Shown here piece by piece: positions 21,999-29,099 of a DNA stretch of 38,399 nt; the first letter of the stretch is position 1; each line of letters opens with the position of its first letter. The position numbers and the translations under genes were made by a program. Below the pieces are notes generated by a model. That model saw only the letters and a program-made list of their open reading frames with translations. It did no database searches and was not told the DNA's origin. Source of the stretch: Sphaerisporangium cinnabarinum (GTDB lineage: Bacteria > Actinomycetota > Actinomycetes > Actinomycetales > Cellulomonadaceae). The stretch lies in NCBI GenBank assembly GCA_003052455.1, contig QAPD01000002.1, positions 1-38,399 on the forward strand, given 5' to 3'.

Positions 21999-23021
21999 AT
22001 GACGCTCACGCGTGTTGCGCAACGTGCCGGCGTGTCGGCCTCGACGGCGTCGCGCTACCTGCGCGGGCAGCTCAACGTCCAGCCGGAGACGGCGGCGCGG
22101 ATCGACGCCGCGGTCCGCGAGGTCGGGTACGTCGTCCCCGCACCCGGTCCCGCCCCGCGCGAGGACGAGCGCCGCACCGGGGTGGTCGCGCTCGTCGTGC
22201 CCGACTTCGTCAACCCCTTCTTCACCGCCCTCGCCGAGGAGGTCGCGCGCCTCGCGGGCGACCGCCGCGTCCCGCTCGTCGTCGCGCTGTCGACGCGGCA
22301 CGGCGACGCCGAGTCCGGCCTCGGCCAGCTCCTCGCGAGCGACGGGTCGCTCGGCGGCATCGTCTACGTGGGGATGTCCCGGACCGACGACCGGCTCGCG
22401 CGCGCCGTCGCGGACGGCCTGCCCGTCGTTGTCATCGACGAGGAGGTCGACCTCGACCTGCCCGTCGAGACGATCACCGTCGACAACTACGGCGGCGCCT
22501 ACCAGGCCACGAGCTACCTCGTGCAGCAGGGGCACCGGCGCATCGCCCACGTCGCCGGGCCCGCCGAGCTGTCCACGACCCAGGACCGCCTGCGCGGGTA
22601 CGTCGACGCGATGCACGACGCCGGCCTCGACGTCGACCCGGACCTCGTGCGCCACGGCCCGTACACCGAGCAGTTCGGCGCCTCGACGTTCCCCTACCTC
22701 ACGCGGCCCGGGAGCGCGCCCACGGCCGTCTTCGTCGGCAGCGACATCGTCGCCGTCGGGATGCTTGGTGCGGCCGAGCTGCACGGCATCTCCATCCCCG
22801 AGGACCTCTCGGTCGTCGGGTGCGACGGCATCCGCGTCGGCCAGTGGCTGCGGCCCAAGCTCACGACGCTCGAGCAGCCCGTCGCGGCGCTGGCGCTCGC
22901 CGCGATGGACGCGATCGAGCGCTCGATGACCGGCACCCGCCCCGCGGACCCGCCCGCGCGCACCGTGCTGCCGCTGCACCTCGTCGTGCGCGGCTCGGTC
23001 GCCCGGCCCGCGGACGCGTAG
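21999..23021 (+). CDS. LacI-family transcriptional regulator
   Basis: A 340-residue repressor. The helix-turn-helix covers about residues 2-48 (TLTRVAQRAGVSASTASRYLRGQLNVQPETAARIDAA) and is followed by the hinge. The periplasmic-binding-protein-like effector domain runs from about 65 (VALVVPDFVNPFFTALAEEV) to the end, including HRRIAHVAGP and DLSVVGCDGIRVGQWLRPKLTTLEQP. It is divergent from the GATase/ribokinase/transporter/phosphotriesterase operon, with paired TTGCGCAA palindromes between them. It most likely represses that operon until a sugar or sugar phosphate binds. A third identical palindrome lies inside its own first codons, suggesting autorepression. GGGGAG precedes the ATG. Confidence 0.93.
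   Translation: MTLTRVAQRAGVSASTASRYLRGQLNVQPETAARIDAAVREVGYVVPAPGPAPREDERRTGVVALVVPDFVNPFFTALAEEVARLAGDRRVPLVVALSTRHGDAESGLGQLLASDGSLGGIVYVGMSRTDDRLARAVADGLPVVVIDEEVDLDLPVETITVDNYGGAYQATSYLVQQGHRRIAHVAGPAELSTTQDRLRGYVDAMHDAGLDVDPDLVRHGPYTEQFGASTFPYLTRPGSAPTAVFVGSDIVAVGMLGAAELHGISIPEDLSVVGCDGIRVGQWLRPKLTTLEQPVAALALAAMDAIERSMTGTRPADPPARTVLPLHLVVRGSVARPADA
22015..22022 (+). promoter_or_regulatory. Third TTGCGCAA operator, inside the LacI coding sequence
   Basis: An exact copy of the 8-bp palindrome beginning 16 nt after the first base of the LacI gene, within the codons for Val-Ala-Gln. It is 125 bp from the nearer upstream operator, a spacing that would allow a repression loop or roadblock. 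Confidence 0.6.
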
Positions 23022-23057
23022 CGCGGCGGATCGCGCGCAGGCGGTCGCGAGCGGGCG

Positions 23058-24398
23058 CTACGCCACGCGCGCGTCCGCGGCCCGGCGGGTCCAGCGCATC
23101 ACGACGTACAGCGCCGCGCCGACGGCGAGCAGGATCCCCGCGCGCAGCCACGTCACGGCGTCCTGCTGCGTGAGGAGCAGGACGCACGACGCCACGCCGA
23201 GCACCGGCACGACCGTCGCGACACGGAAGTGCGGGGCGTCGACGGGGTCGCGCCGCAGCACGAGGACCGCGACGTTCGTCGAGGCGAACACGAGCAGCAG
23301 GAGCAGCACGACGGTCTCGGCGAGGCCCGCGACGTCGCCCGTGAACACGAGCCCCATCGCGACCACGGTCGTCACGACGATCGCGACCCACGGCGTGCGG
23401 CGGCGGGGGAGCACGCGCCCGAGCGTGGCCGGGAGCAGGCCCTGCTCGGCCATGCCGTACGCGAGCCGGCTCGCCATGATCATCGTGAGCAGCGCCCCGT
23501 TCGCGACGGCGATCAGCGCGACGAGCGAGAACACCCACGCGGGCACCGAGCCCTCGGCGTCGACGACCTCGAGCAGCGGACCGGTCGAGCCGGCGAGCGT
23601 CTCGGGGTCCACGACCGCGACGGCGGCGACGCCCACCGCGACGTACACGACGCCCGCCGTGACGAGCGCGCCGAACAGGGCGCGCGGGTAGGTGCGGCGC
23701 ACGTCGCGCACCTCCTCGGCGAGGTTGGCCGACGTCTCGAACCCGACGAACGAGTAGTACGCGAGGATGGCGGCCGCGAGGACGGCGAGCGCCGGCGTCG
23801 TGCCCTCCGCGAACTGCGTGACGCGGCCCGGCGACCCCTCGCCCCGCCCCAGCACGACGGCGGCGAGCACGACGACGAGCACGAGCCCGGACAGCTCGAT
23901 CGCGGTCATCGCGACGTTGGCGCGCAGCGACTCCTTGATGCCGCGCGCGTTGAGCGCCGCGACGACGGCGAGGAACAGCACGGCCACGAGCCGGTCGGGC
24001 GCGTCGACGAACGTCGCGAAGTAGTCGCCGGCGAAGGCCAGGGAGAGGCCCGCGGCGCTCGTCACGCCCGCGGCGAGCATGGAGAACCCGACGAGGAACG
24101 ACACGAGCGGGCTGTGGAACGCGCGGTCCGCGAACACGGCCGCGCCGCCCGCCTGCGGGTACTTCGTCACGAGCTCGGCGTACGACCCGGCGGTCAGCAG
24201 GGCGAGGCCGAGGGCGACGAGGAGCGGCAGCCAGACGGCGCCGCCCACCTCGCCGGCCATCTCGCCGACGAGCGCGTAGACGCCCGCGCCGAGCACGTCG
24301 CCGAGGATGAAGAGGTACAGGAGCCGTCCCCCGACCGAGCGGGACAGCTTCGTGTCCGGGTCGGTGGCCTGCTGCTGGGGTGCGGTCGGTGCGCTCAT
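23058..24398 (-). CDS. APC-superfamily amino acid/polyamine permease
   Basis: A 446-residue membrane protein with about twelve helices. The first helix reads LLYLFILGDVLGAGVYALVGEMAGEVGGAVWLP, the broken-helix GxGxxAL-type substrate site of APC transporters. Further segments match the family: SYAELVTKYPQAGGAAVF, ILAYYSFVGFETSANLAEEVRDVRRTYPRAL, and NGALLTMIMASRLAYGMAEQG. It should take up an amino acid or amine by proton symport; substrate unknown. The start is set at ATG 24398 (MSAPTAPQQQ); a GTG 96 nt upstream is possible but adds a poor Arg-rich extension. Neither has a convincing ribosome site. Convergent with the LacI gene and divergent from the UXS-like gene. Confidence 0.85.
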   Translation of the reverse strand: MSAPTAPQQQATDPDTKLSRSVGGRLLYLFILGDVLGAGVYALVGEMAGEVGGAVWLPLLVALGLALLTAGSYAELVTKYPQAGGAAVFADRAFHSPLVSFLVGFSMLAAGVTSAAGLSLAFAGDYFATFVDAPDRLVAVLFLAVVAALNARGIKESLRANVAMTAIELSGLVLVVVLAAVVLGRGEGSPGRVTQFAEGTTPALAVLAAAILAYYSFVGFETSANLAEEVRDVRRTYPRALFGALVTAGVVYVAVGVAAVAVVDPETLAGSTGPLLEVVDAEGSVPAWVFSLVALIAVANGALLTMIMASRLAYGMAEQGLLPATLGRVLPRRRTPWVAIVVTTVVAMGLVFTGDVAGLAETVVLLLLLVFASTNVAVLVLRRDPVDAPHFRVATVVPVLGVASCVLLLTQQDAVTWLRAGILLAVGAALYVVMRWTRRAADARVA

Positions 24399-24523
24399 CG
24401 CGTCACCGTGCCACGACCCCGGGTCGCTCGCGCCGCGGGCCACCGTGCGAGCCCGCAGGAGGCGTGTGAGCGTGGGGTCTCCGGGTCCAGCCACGAGCCC
24501 GTCCGCACGAGCGCGACCGGCGG

Positions 24524-24545
24524 GACGGATCTGACGGATCGTCCC
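24524..24545. promoter_or_regulatory. Repeat element between permease and UXS-like gene
   Basis: GACGGATC occurs at 24524-24531 and again at 24533-24540. The flanks GGGAC (24522-24526) and GTCCC (24541-24545) extend this to an imperfect palindrome. It lies about 40 nt before the UXS-like ATG and may be an operator. No clear promoter hexamers were found in the 185-nt divergent region. Confidence 0.35.
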
Positions 24546-24583
24546 CGCGGGCCTGCGTCGCGCTCCGTCGCGAGGAGACGAGC

Positions 24584-25627
24584 ATGAGCGACACCCCGGA
24601 GACTGCGAGCGCGGCCCGGATCGTGCGGCGCGCGGTCGTGCTGGGCGGTGCCGGCTTCGTGGGCAGCCACGTGTGCGAGGCGCTGGTGGGCCAGGGCGTC
24701 GAGGTCGTGTGCGTCGACGACCTGTCGACCGGGCAGGTGCGCAACCTCGACGCGCTGCGCGACGACGCGCGGTTCCGGTTCGTCGAGGGCGACGTCAGCG
24801 CCGGGATCGAGGTGCCCGACCCGGAGCGGGTCGACCTCGTGCTGCACCTCGCGTCGCCCGCCTCGCCCGTGGACTACCTCCGGCTCCCGCTCGAGACCCT
24901 GCTCGTGGGGTCGGCGGGGACGCGTCACGGCCTCGAGCTGGCCGACCGGGCCGGGGCGCGGTTCGTGCTCGCCTCCACGTCCGAGGTCTACGGCGACCCG
25001 GAGGTGCACCCGCAGCGCGAGGACTACTGGGGCCACGTGAACCCCGTCGGCCCGCGCAGCGTCTACGACGAGTCCAAGCGGTTCGCGGAGGCGACCACCG
25101 CCGCGTACCGGCGCAGCCGGGGCGTGGACACGGGGATCGTCCGGATCTTCAACACGTACGGGCCGCGGATGCGCGGGCACGACGGCCGCATGGTCCCGAC
25201 GTTCGTGCGGCAGGCGCTCGCGGGTGAGCCGCTGACCGTCGCGGGCGACGGGTCGCAGACCCGGTCCGTGTGCTTCGTGGACGACCTCGTCGAGGGCATC
25301 CTCGCGATCGCGCGCACCGACCACCCGGGCCCGGTGAACCTCGGCGACCCGACGGAGCTCACGGTCGAGCGCGTCGCGCGCGACGTGCTCGCGGCGACGG
25401 GGAGCGACGCGGGGATCGTGCACGTCGACCTGCCCGAGGACGACCCGCGCCGCCGTCGGCCGGACACGGGCCTCGCGGAGCGCACCCTCGGCTGGCGGGC
25501 CCGCACGCCGTGGACCGAGGGCCTGGCCCGGACGGTCGAGTGGTTCCGCGCCGACGGCGGCGAGACGCCCGTCGCGGTCGGGGCGGCGCGCGGCGCCGCC
25601 GCGGACGAGGGAGGGGACCCGGCATGA
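24584..25627 (+). CDS. UDP-glucuronate decarboxylase-like (UDP-xylose synthase) extended SDR
   Basis: A 347-residue extended SDR. The NAD-binding motif GGAGFVGSH is at 21-29. The segments LHLASPASPVDYL, STSEVYGDPEVHPQREDYWGHVNPVGPRSVYDESKR and FNTYGPRMRGHDGRMVPTFVRQAL are the signature of UXS enzymes, with catalytic Y161 and K165. UXS oxidises and decarboxylates UDP-glucuronate to UDP-xylose. The next gene encodes a UDP-glucose dehydrogenase, the enzyme that supplies UDP-glucuronate, and overlaps it by 4 nt (ATGA), a coherent two-step pathway. GAGGAG lies before the ATG. The C-terminal tail (about 330-347) is Ala/Gly/Asp-rich and beyond the normal domain. Confidence 0.87.
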   Translation: MSDTPETASAARIVRRAVVLGGAGFVGSHVCEALVGQGVEVVCVDDLSTGQVRNLDALRDDARFRFVEGDVSAGIEVPDPERVDLVLHLASPASPVDYLRLPLETLLVGSAGTRHGLELADRAGARFVLASTSEVYGDPEVHPQREDYWGHVNPVGPRSVYDESKRFAEATTAAYRRSRGVDTGIVRIFNTYGPRMRGHDGRMVPTFVRQALAGEPLTVAGDGSQTRSVCFVDDLVEGILAIARTDHPGPVNLGDPTELTVERVARDVLAATGSDAGIVHVDLPEDDPRRRRPDTGLAERTLGWRARTPWTEGLARTVEWFRADGGETPVAVGAARGAAADEGGDPA

Positions 25628-26964
25628 GGGTCTCCGTGCACGGCTGCGGCTACCTCGGCGCGGTCCACGCGGCGGCCCTCGCGCGCCTGGGGCACGAGGT
25701 GGTCGGCATCGACGTCGACCCGGCCCGCGTCGCGGCGCTCGCCGAGGGTCGGGCCCCGTTCTTCGAGCCGGGTCTCGCCGCGCTCCTCGCCGACCCGGGC
25801 GGGGCGGGGTCGCTCATGTTCTCGACCGACGTCGCGCACGCGGGCGTCGCCGACGTCCACTTCCTGTGCGTCGGCACGCCGCAGTCGGCGGGCAGCGGCG
25901 TCGCGGACCTGCAGCAGCTCGAGGCCGCGCTCGCGGCGCTGCGCCCGCACCTGCGCCCGGGGTCGGTGGTGGTCGGCAAGTCGACCGTCCCCGTCGGCAC
26001 GGCCGCCCGGCTCGCGACAGACCTGCCCGACGGCGTCCGGCTGGCCTGGAACCCCGAGTTCCTGCGCGAGGGGCACGCGGTCGCGGACACGCTGCACCCG
26101 GACCGGCTCGTCTACGGCGTGCCCGACGACGGCGACGCGCTCGTCGAGCGTCTCGACGCCGTCTACGCGCGGCTGCTCGACGACGGCGTGCCCCGCCTCG
26201 TGACCGACCTCGCGACCGCGGAGCTCGCGAAGGTGGCCGCCAACGCGTTCCTCGCGACGAAGATCTCGTTCGCCAACGCGGTCGCGGAGGTGTGCGAGGC
26301 CGCGGGCGGCGACGCGGTCGCGCTCGTCGGCACCATGGCGCTCGACCGCCGGATCGGCGGCGAGTACCTCGGCGTGGGCCTCGGGTTCGGCGGCGGGTGC
26401 CTGCCCAAGGACATCCGCGCGTTCGCGGCTCGGGCGCGCGAGCTCGGCGTCGGCCCGGCCGTGTCGTTCCTCGATGAGGTCGACGCCATCAACGACCGCT
26501 GCCGGGAGCGCGCCGTCGGGCTCGCGCGCACCGCGTGCGGCGGCTCCCTCGCTGGGCGACGCGTGGCGGTGCTCGGCGCCGCGTTCAAGCCGGACAGCGA
26601 CGACGTGCGCAGCTCGCCCGCCCTCGCGCTGGCCCGGGCGCTCGCCGCGGAGGGAGCGGACGTCGTCGTCACCGACCCGCAGGCGCTCGCGCTCGCGCAG
26701 GCGGCCGCCCCCGAGCTCGGGTACGCGGCGGACGCGCGCGAGGCGGCGGCCGGGGCCGACGTCGTGGTCCTCGCGACCGAGTGGGACGAGTACCGCGACC
26801 TCGACCCCGGCGGCCTGGCCGCCGTGGTGCGGGCGCCACGCCTCGTGGACGCGCGCAACGCCGTCGACGGCGCGCGGTGGCGCGCGGCCGGGTGGGACGT
26901 GCGCGCGCTCGGGGTCGCCGCGCCGAGCGCGGCACGACCTCAGTCGAGCAGCCCCACGGCGTAG
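25624..26964 (+). CDS. UDP-glucose 6-dehydrogenase family protein
   Basis: A 446-residue UDP-sugar dehydrogenase. N-terminal Rossmann motif VHGCGYLGAVHAA (about 5-17), GKSTVPVGTA, the helix ELAKVAANAFLATKISFANAV with K203, and the catalytic GFGGGCLPKD with C259. The C-terminal UDP-binding domain begins GRRVAVLGAAFKPDSDDVRSSPAL. It oxidises UDP-glucose twice to UDP-glucuronate with NAD+; the UXS-like partner upstream would convert this to UDP-xylose. A related UDP-sugar substrate cannot be excluded. Its start overlaps the UXS stop (ATGA). The last 25 nt overlap the convergent small membrane protein gene. Confidence 0.88.
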   Translation: MRVSVHGCGYLGAVHAAALARLGHEVVGIDVDPARVAALAEGRAPFFEPGLAALLADPGGAGSLMFSTDVAHAGVADVHFLCVGTPQSAGSGVADLQQLEAALAALRPHLRPGSVVVGKSTVPVGTAARLATDLPDGVRLAWNPEFLREGHAVADTLHPDRLVYGVPDDGDALVERLDAVYARLLDDGVPRLVTDLATAELAKVAANAFLATKISFANAVAEVCEAAGGDAVALVGTMALDRRIGGEYLGVGLGFGGGCLPKDIRAFAARARELGVGPAVSFLDEVDAINDRCRERAVGLARTACGGSLAGRRVAVLGAAFKPDSDDVRSSPALALARALAAEGADVVVTDPQALALAQAAAPELGYAADAREAAAGADVVVLATEWDEYRDLDPGGLAAVVRAPRLVDARNAVDGARWRAAGWDVRALGVAAPSAARPQSSSPTA

Positions 26965-27194
26965 CCCACGAAGAACAGGGCCGTCACGACGGCGACCACG
27001 CCGACGACCCCGATCCAGACCCACGGCACGGCCCGGTGCGGGCCGTGCTCCTCGTGGCCCTGCGGCGCGCTCACCTGGTCCTCCGCGGGCGGGGTCTCGC
27101 CGGGCTGCACGTCACCGCTCGCCGAGAAGTCGGCCGCGGACGAGCGGTGCGAGGCGTCCAGCGGGTCGGGGTCGGGGGAGGCGGGTCCGGTCAT
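26940..27194 (-). CDS. Small single-pass membrane protein
   Basis: An 84-residue protein. Residues 1-57 are hydrophilic, disordered and Pro/Ser/Asp/His-rich (MTGPASPDPDPLDASHRSS); residues 58-82 form one membrane helix (WVWIGVVGVVAVVTALFFVGYAVGLL). GGAAGGA precedes the ATG with good spacing. Its 3' end overlaps the convergent dehydrogenase gene by 25 nt. It follows the GT9 gene by 43 nt on the same strand, so it may be the last member of the heptose operon. No recognisable family; possibly a small accessory of the glycan machinery, which is inference only. Confidence 0.6.
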   Translation of the reverse strand: MTGPASPDPDPLDASHRSSAADFSASGDVQPGETPPAEDQVSAPQGHEEHGPHRAVPWVWIGVVGVVAVVTALFFVGYAVGLLD

Positions 27195-27237
27195 GGTGCG
27201 GTCCTTCCGTCGGTGCGGGGGTCGAGATCGGGGGAGG

Positions 27238-28374
27238 TCATGCCTCGACGCTCAGGGCCTCGTCGCCCGCACGCATCTCGGCGGGGTCCTGGGGCCCGGC
27301 GAGCAGCGACCGCGCGGCCGCGGCGACCTCCTCGACGGTGATGCGGTCGAGCGCCGGGTCGAGGTCGGCGGCGTGCGGGTCGCCGCGGTACCCGTCGGGC
27401 GCCCGGTCGGGCGCGTGCGCCGGCCCCTGCTCCGTGTCGCCGTGCCAGAGCACCGCGTGTCGCTCCGGGTCCACGGCGGGACCCCACGTGGCGGGCGGGG
27501 TGGGGCCGAACAGCACCACCGACGGGGTGCCGTACGCGGTCGCCAGGTGGGCCACGCCCGTGTCCCCGCAGACGACGAGCCGGGCCGTCGCGACGACGTC
27601 GGCGAGCGCCGGCAGGTCGAGCGTGCCCGCGGTGTCGGTCACGCTGCCGGTCCCGTCCGGCGCGCCCGCGAGGCCGCCGAGGGCGGCGACGGCGTCGGCC
27701 ACCACCCGCGCGCACAGGTCGCGCTCGTCGGGGCCGCCCGTGACGACGACGTCGTGGCCGGCGGCCGCGAGGTCGCGCGCGACCGCGGCGAAGCGGTCCG
27801 CGGGCCAGCGGCGCGCGCCGGACGCCGCGCCGGGATGCACGACGACGTGCCGCCCCCGCGACCCCGGCGGGTCGAGCCGCAGGTCCTCGCGCGAGCACGC
27901 GCCGCCCGCCGCGGTGACGAGCCGGCACCAGCGGTCGACCTCGTGCTCGTCCGGGTCCCAGCCCGGCCCGTCGATCCCCGCGTCGCCCGACGCGAACGCG
28001 ACCACCCGCTCCGGGGCGGTGTCGAGCAGCACCCGGTGGCTCTCGGGGCCGCTGCCGTGCAGGTTCACCGCCACGTGCCCGACGGGGTCCGCGCCGGTGA
28101 GCGTCCGCGACTCCTGCGCCCAGACGAGCGGCTCGAGGCCGCGCGTCGGCACGACGCCGTCGACGAGGCCGAGGTCGCGCAGCCAGCTGCCGACCTCCGC
28201 GGGCGCGGCGAGGAGGACGCGCCGGCCCGGCCACGCGCGCCGCACGCCCCGCAGCGCGGGCACGGCGGTCAGCGCGTCCCCGAGCCCGAGCGCGCGCAGC
28301 ACGAGGACCGTCCCCTCGTCCTGCCCCGCGAGCCCCGGCAGGTCGGGCGCCGGCTCCGTCGCGCCCGCCGTCAC
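27238..28374 (-). CDS. GT9-family (ADP-heptose:heptosyltransferase-like) glycosyltransferase
   Basis: A 378-residue GT-B protein of family 9. The N-terminal loop LVLRALGLGDALTAVPALRGVRRAWP is the family signature. The donor-binding half contains HVVVHPGAASGARRWPADRFAAVARDL, DVVVTGGPDERDL and VVCGDTGVAHLATAYGTPSVVLFGPTPPATWGP. GT9 enzymes use ADP-heptose (heptosyltransferases WaaC/WaaF/WaaQ) and add heptose to glycans; actinobacterial members are not characterised. The GTG start at 28374 overlaps the SDR stop (GTGA); another GTG 6 nt upstream is possible. Last glycosyltransferase of the operon. It differs in sequence from the second GT9 gene, so the two probably add sugars to different acceptors. 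Confidence 0.87.
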   Translation of the reverse strand: MTAGATEPAPDLPGLAGQDEGTVLVLRALGLGDALTAVPALRGVRRAWPGRRVLLAAPAEVGSWLRDLGLVDGVVPTRGLEPLVWAQESRTLTGADPVGHVAVNLHGSGPESHRVLLDTAPERVVAFASGDAGIDGPGWDPDEHEVDRWCRLVTAAGGACSREDLRLDPPGSRGRHVVVHPGAASGARRWPADRFAAVARDLAAAGHDVVVTGGPDERDLCARVVADAVAALGGLAGAPDGTGSVTDTAGTLDLPALADVVATARLVVCGDTGVAHLATAYGTPSVVLFGPTPPATWGPAVDPERHAVLWHGDTEQGPAHAPDRAPDGYRGDPHAADLDPALDRITVEEVAAAARSLLAGPQDPAEMRAGDEALSVEA

Positions 28375-29099
28375 GGCCACGACGTCTCGCCGGACGCCAT
28401 GACGAGCATCTCGCGGATCTCGCAGCCCACGGGCTGGCGCAGCGCCGTCACGACGGCGGCCGCCGTCGCGCGCGGGTCGTTGAGGTCGGCGTCCGGCCCC
28501 GGCTTGTACTGCTCGGTGCGGCCGTCGAAGAACGCGGTACGCATCCCGCCGGGCACGAGGCACGTGACGCCGACGCGGCCCGCGAGCTCCGCCGCGAGAG
28601 CCTGGGAGAACCCGCGCACGGCGAACTTCGACGCGCAGTAGGCGGTCGCGTCCGAGACGCCCTTGAGTCCGAGCGTCGACGCGACCGTGACGACCGTGCC
28701 GCGGCGCTCCTCGAGGAACGGCAGCGCGGCGCGCACGACGGCGACCGTCCCGAACAGGTTGACGCGCACGACGCGCTCCCACGTCTCGACGTCGATCTCG
28801 TCGAGGCGCCCGCACGCGTCGGTGCCGGCGGCCGTGACGACGGCGTCGGGCGGCCCGACCTCGAGCGCGAGCCGCTCGACCGCGGCGGCCGCGGCGGCGG
28901 AGTCGGACAGGTCGACGACCGCGTGCGGCACGCCGTCGGCGGGCGCGACGCGGTCCAGGACGACCGGCTTGCCGCCCGCCGCCGTCACCGCCTCGACGAG
29001 CGCGGCCCCCAGGCCGCTCGCGCCCCCGGTGACGTACACGGTGCCGAGCTCGCGGGGTGCCAGGGCGTCGGTCCGCCGGGCGGACGTGGTGGTGGTCAT
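28371..29099 (-). CDS. Classical short-chain dehydrogenase/reductase
   Basis: A 242-residue SDR. The nucleotide-binding motif TGGASGLGAAL is at 24-34 and NAG is replaced by AAG at 90-92. Catalytic S141, Y154 and K158 lie in VASTLGLKGVSDATAYCASK. The end (ATAAAVVTALRQPVGCEIREMLVM) is typical of 3-ketoacyl-reductase-like SDRs. It is not an extended SDR of the HldD type, so it is unlikely to be the ADP-heptose 6-epimerase. It may reduce or oxidise a sugar hydroxyl during modification of the heptose glycan. Its ATG overlaps the trifunctional gene's stop and its stop overlaps the GT9 start, both by 4 nt. Confidence 0.85.
   Translation of the reverse strand: MTTTTSARRTDALAPRELGTVYVTGGASGLGAALVEAVTAAGGKPVVLDRVAPADGVPHAVVDLSDSAAAAAAVERLALEVGPPDAVVTAAGTDACGRLDEIDVETWERVVRVNLFGTVAVVRAALPFLEERRGTVVTVASTLGLKGVSDATAYCASKFAVRGFSQALAAELAGRVGVTCLVPGGMRTAFFDGRTEQYKPGPDADLNDPRATAAAVVTALRQPVGCEIREMLVMASGETSWP

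Noticed and set aside
24584-25627. UXS-like gene considered as the ADP-heptose 6-epimerase HldD
   Set aside because: It carries the full UXS signature (ASPASP, STSEVYGDPEVHPQ, NPVGPR) and sits with UDP-glucose dehydrogenase; HldD motifs are absent.
28371-29099. Operon SDR considered as HldD
   Set aside because: It is a classical, short SDR with a TGGASGLG motif, not an extended sugar-nucleotide epimerase.
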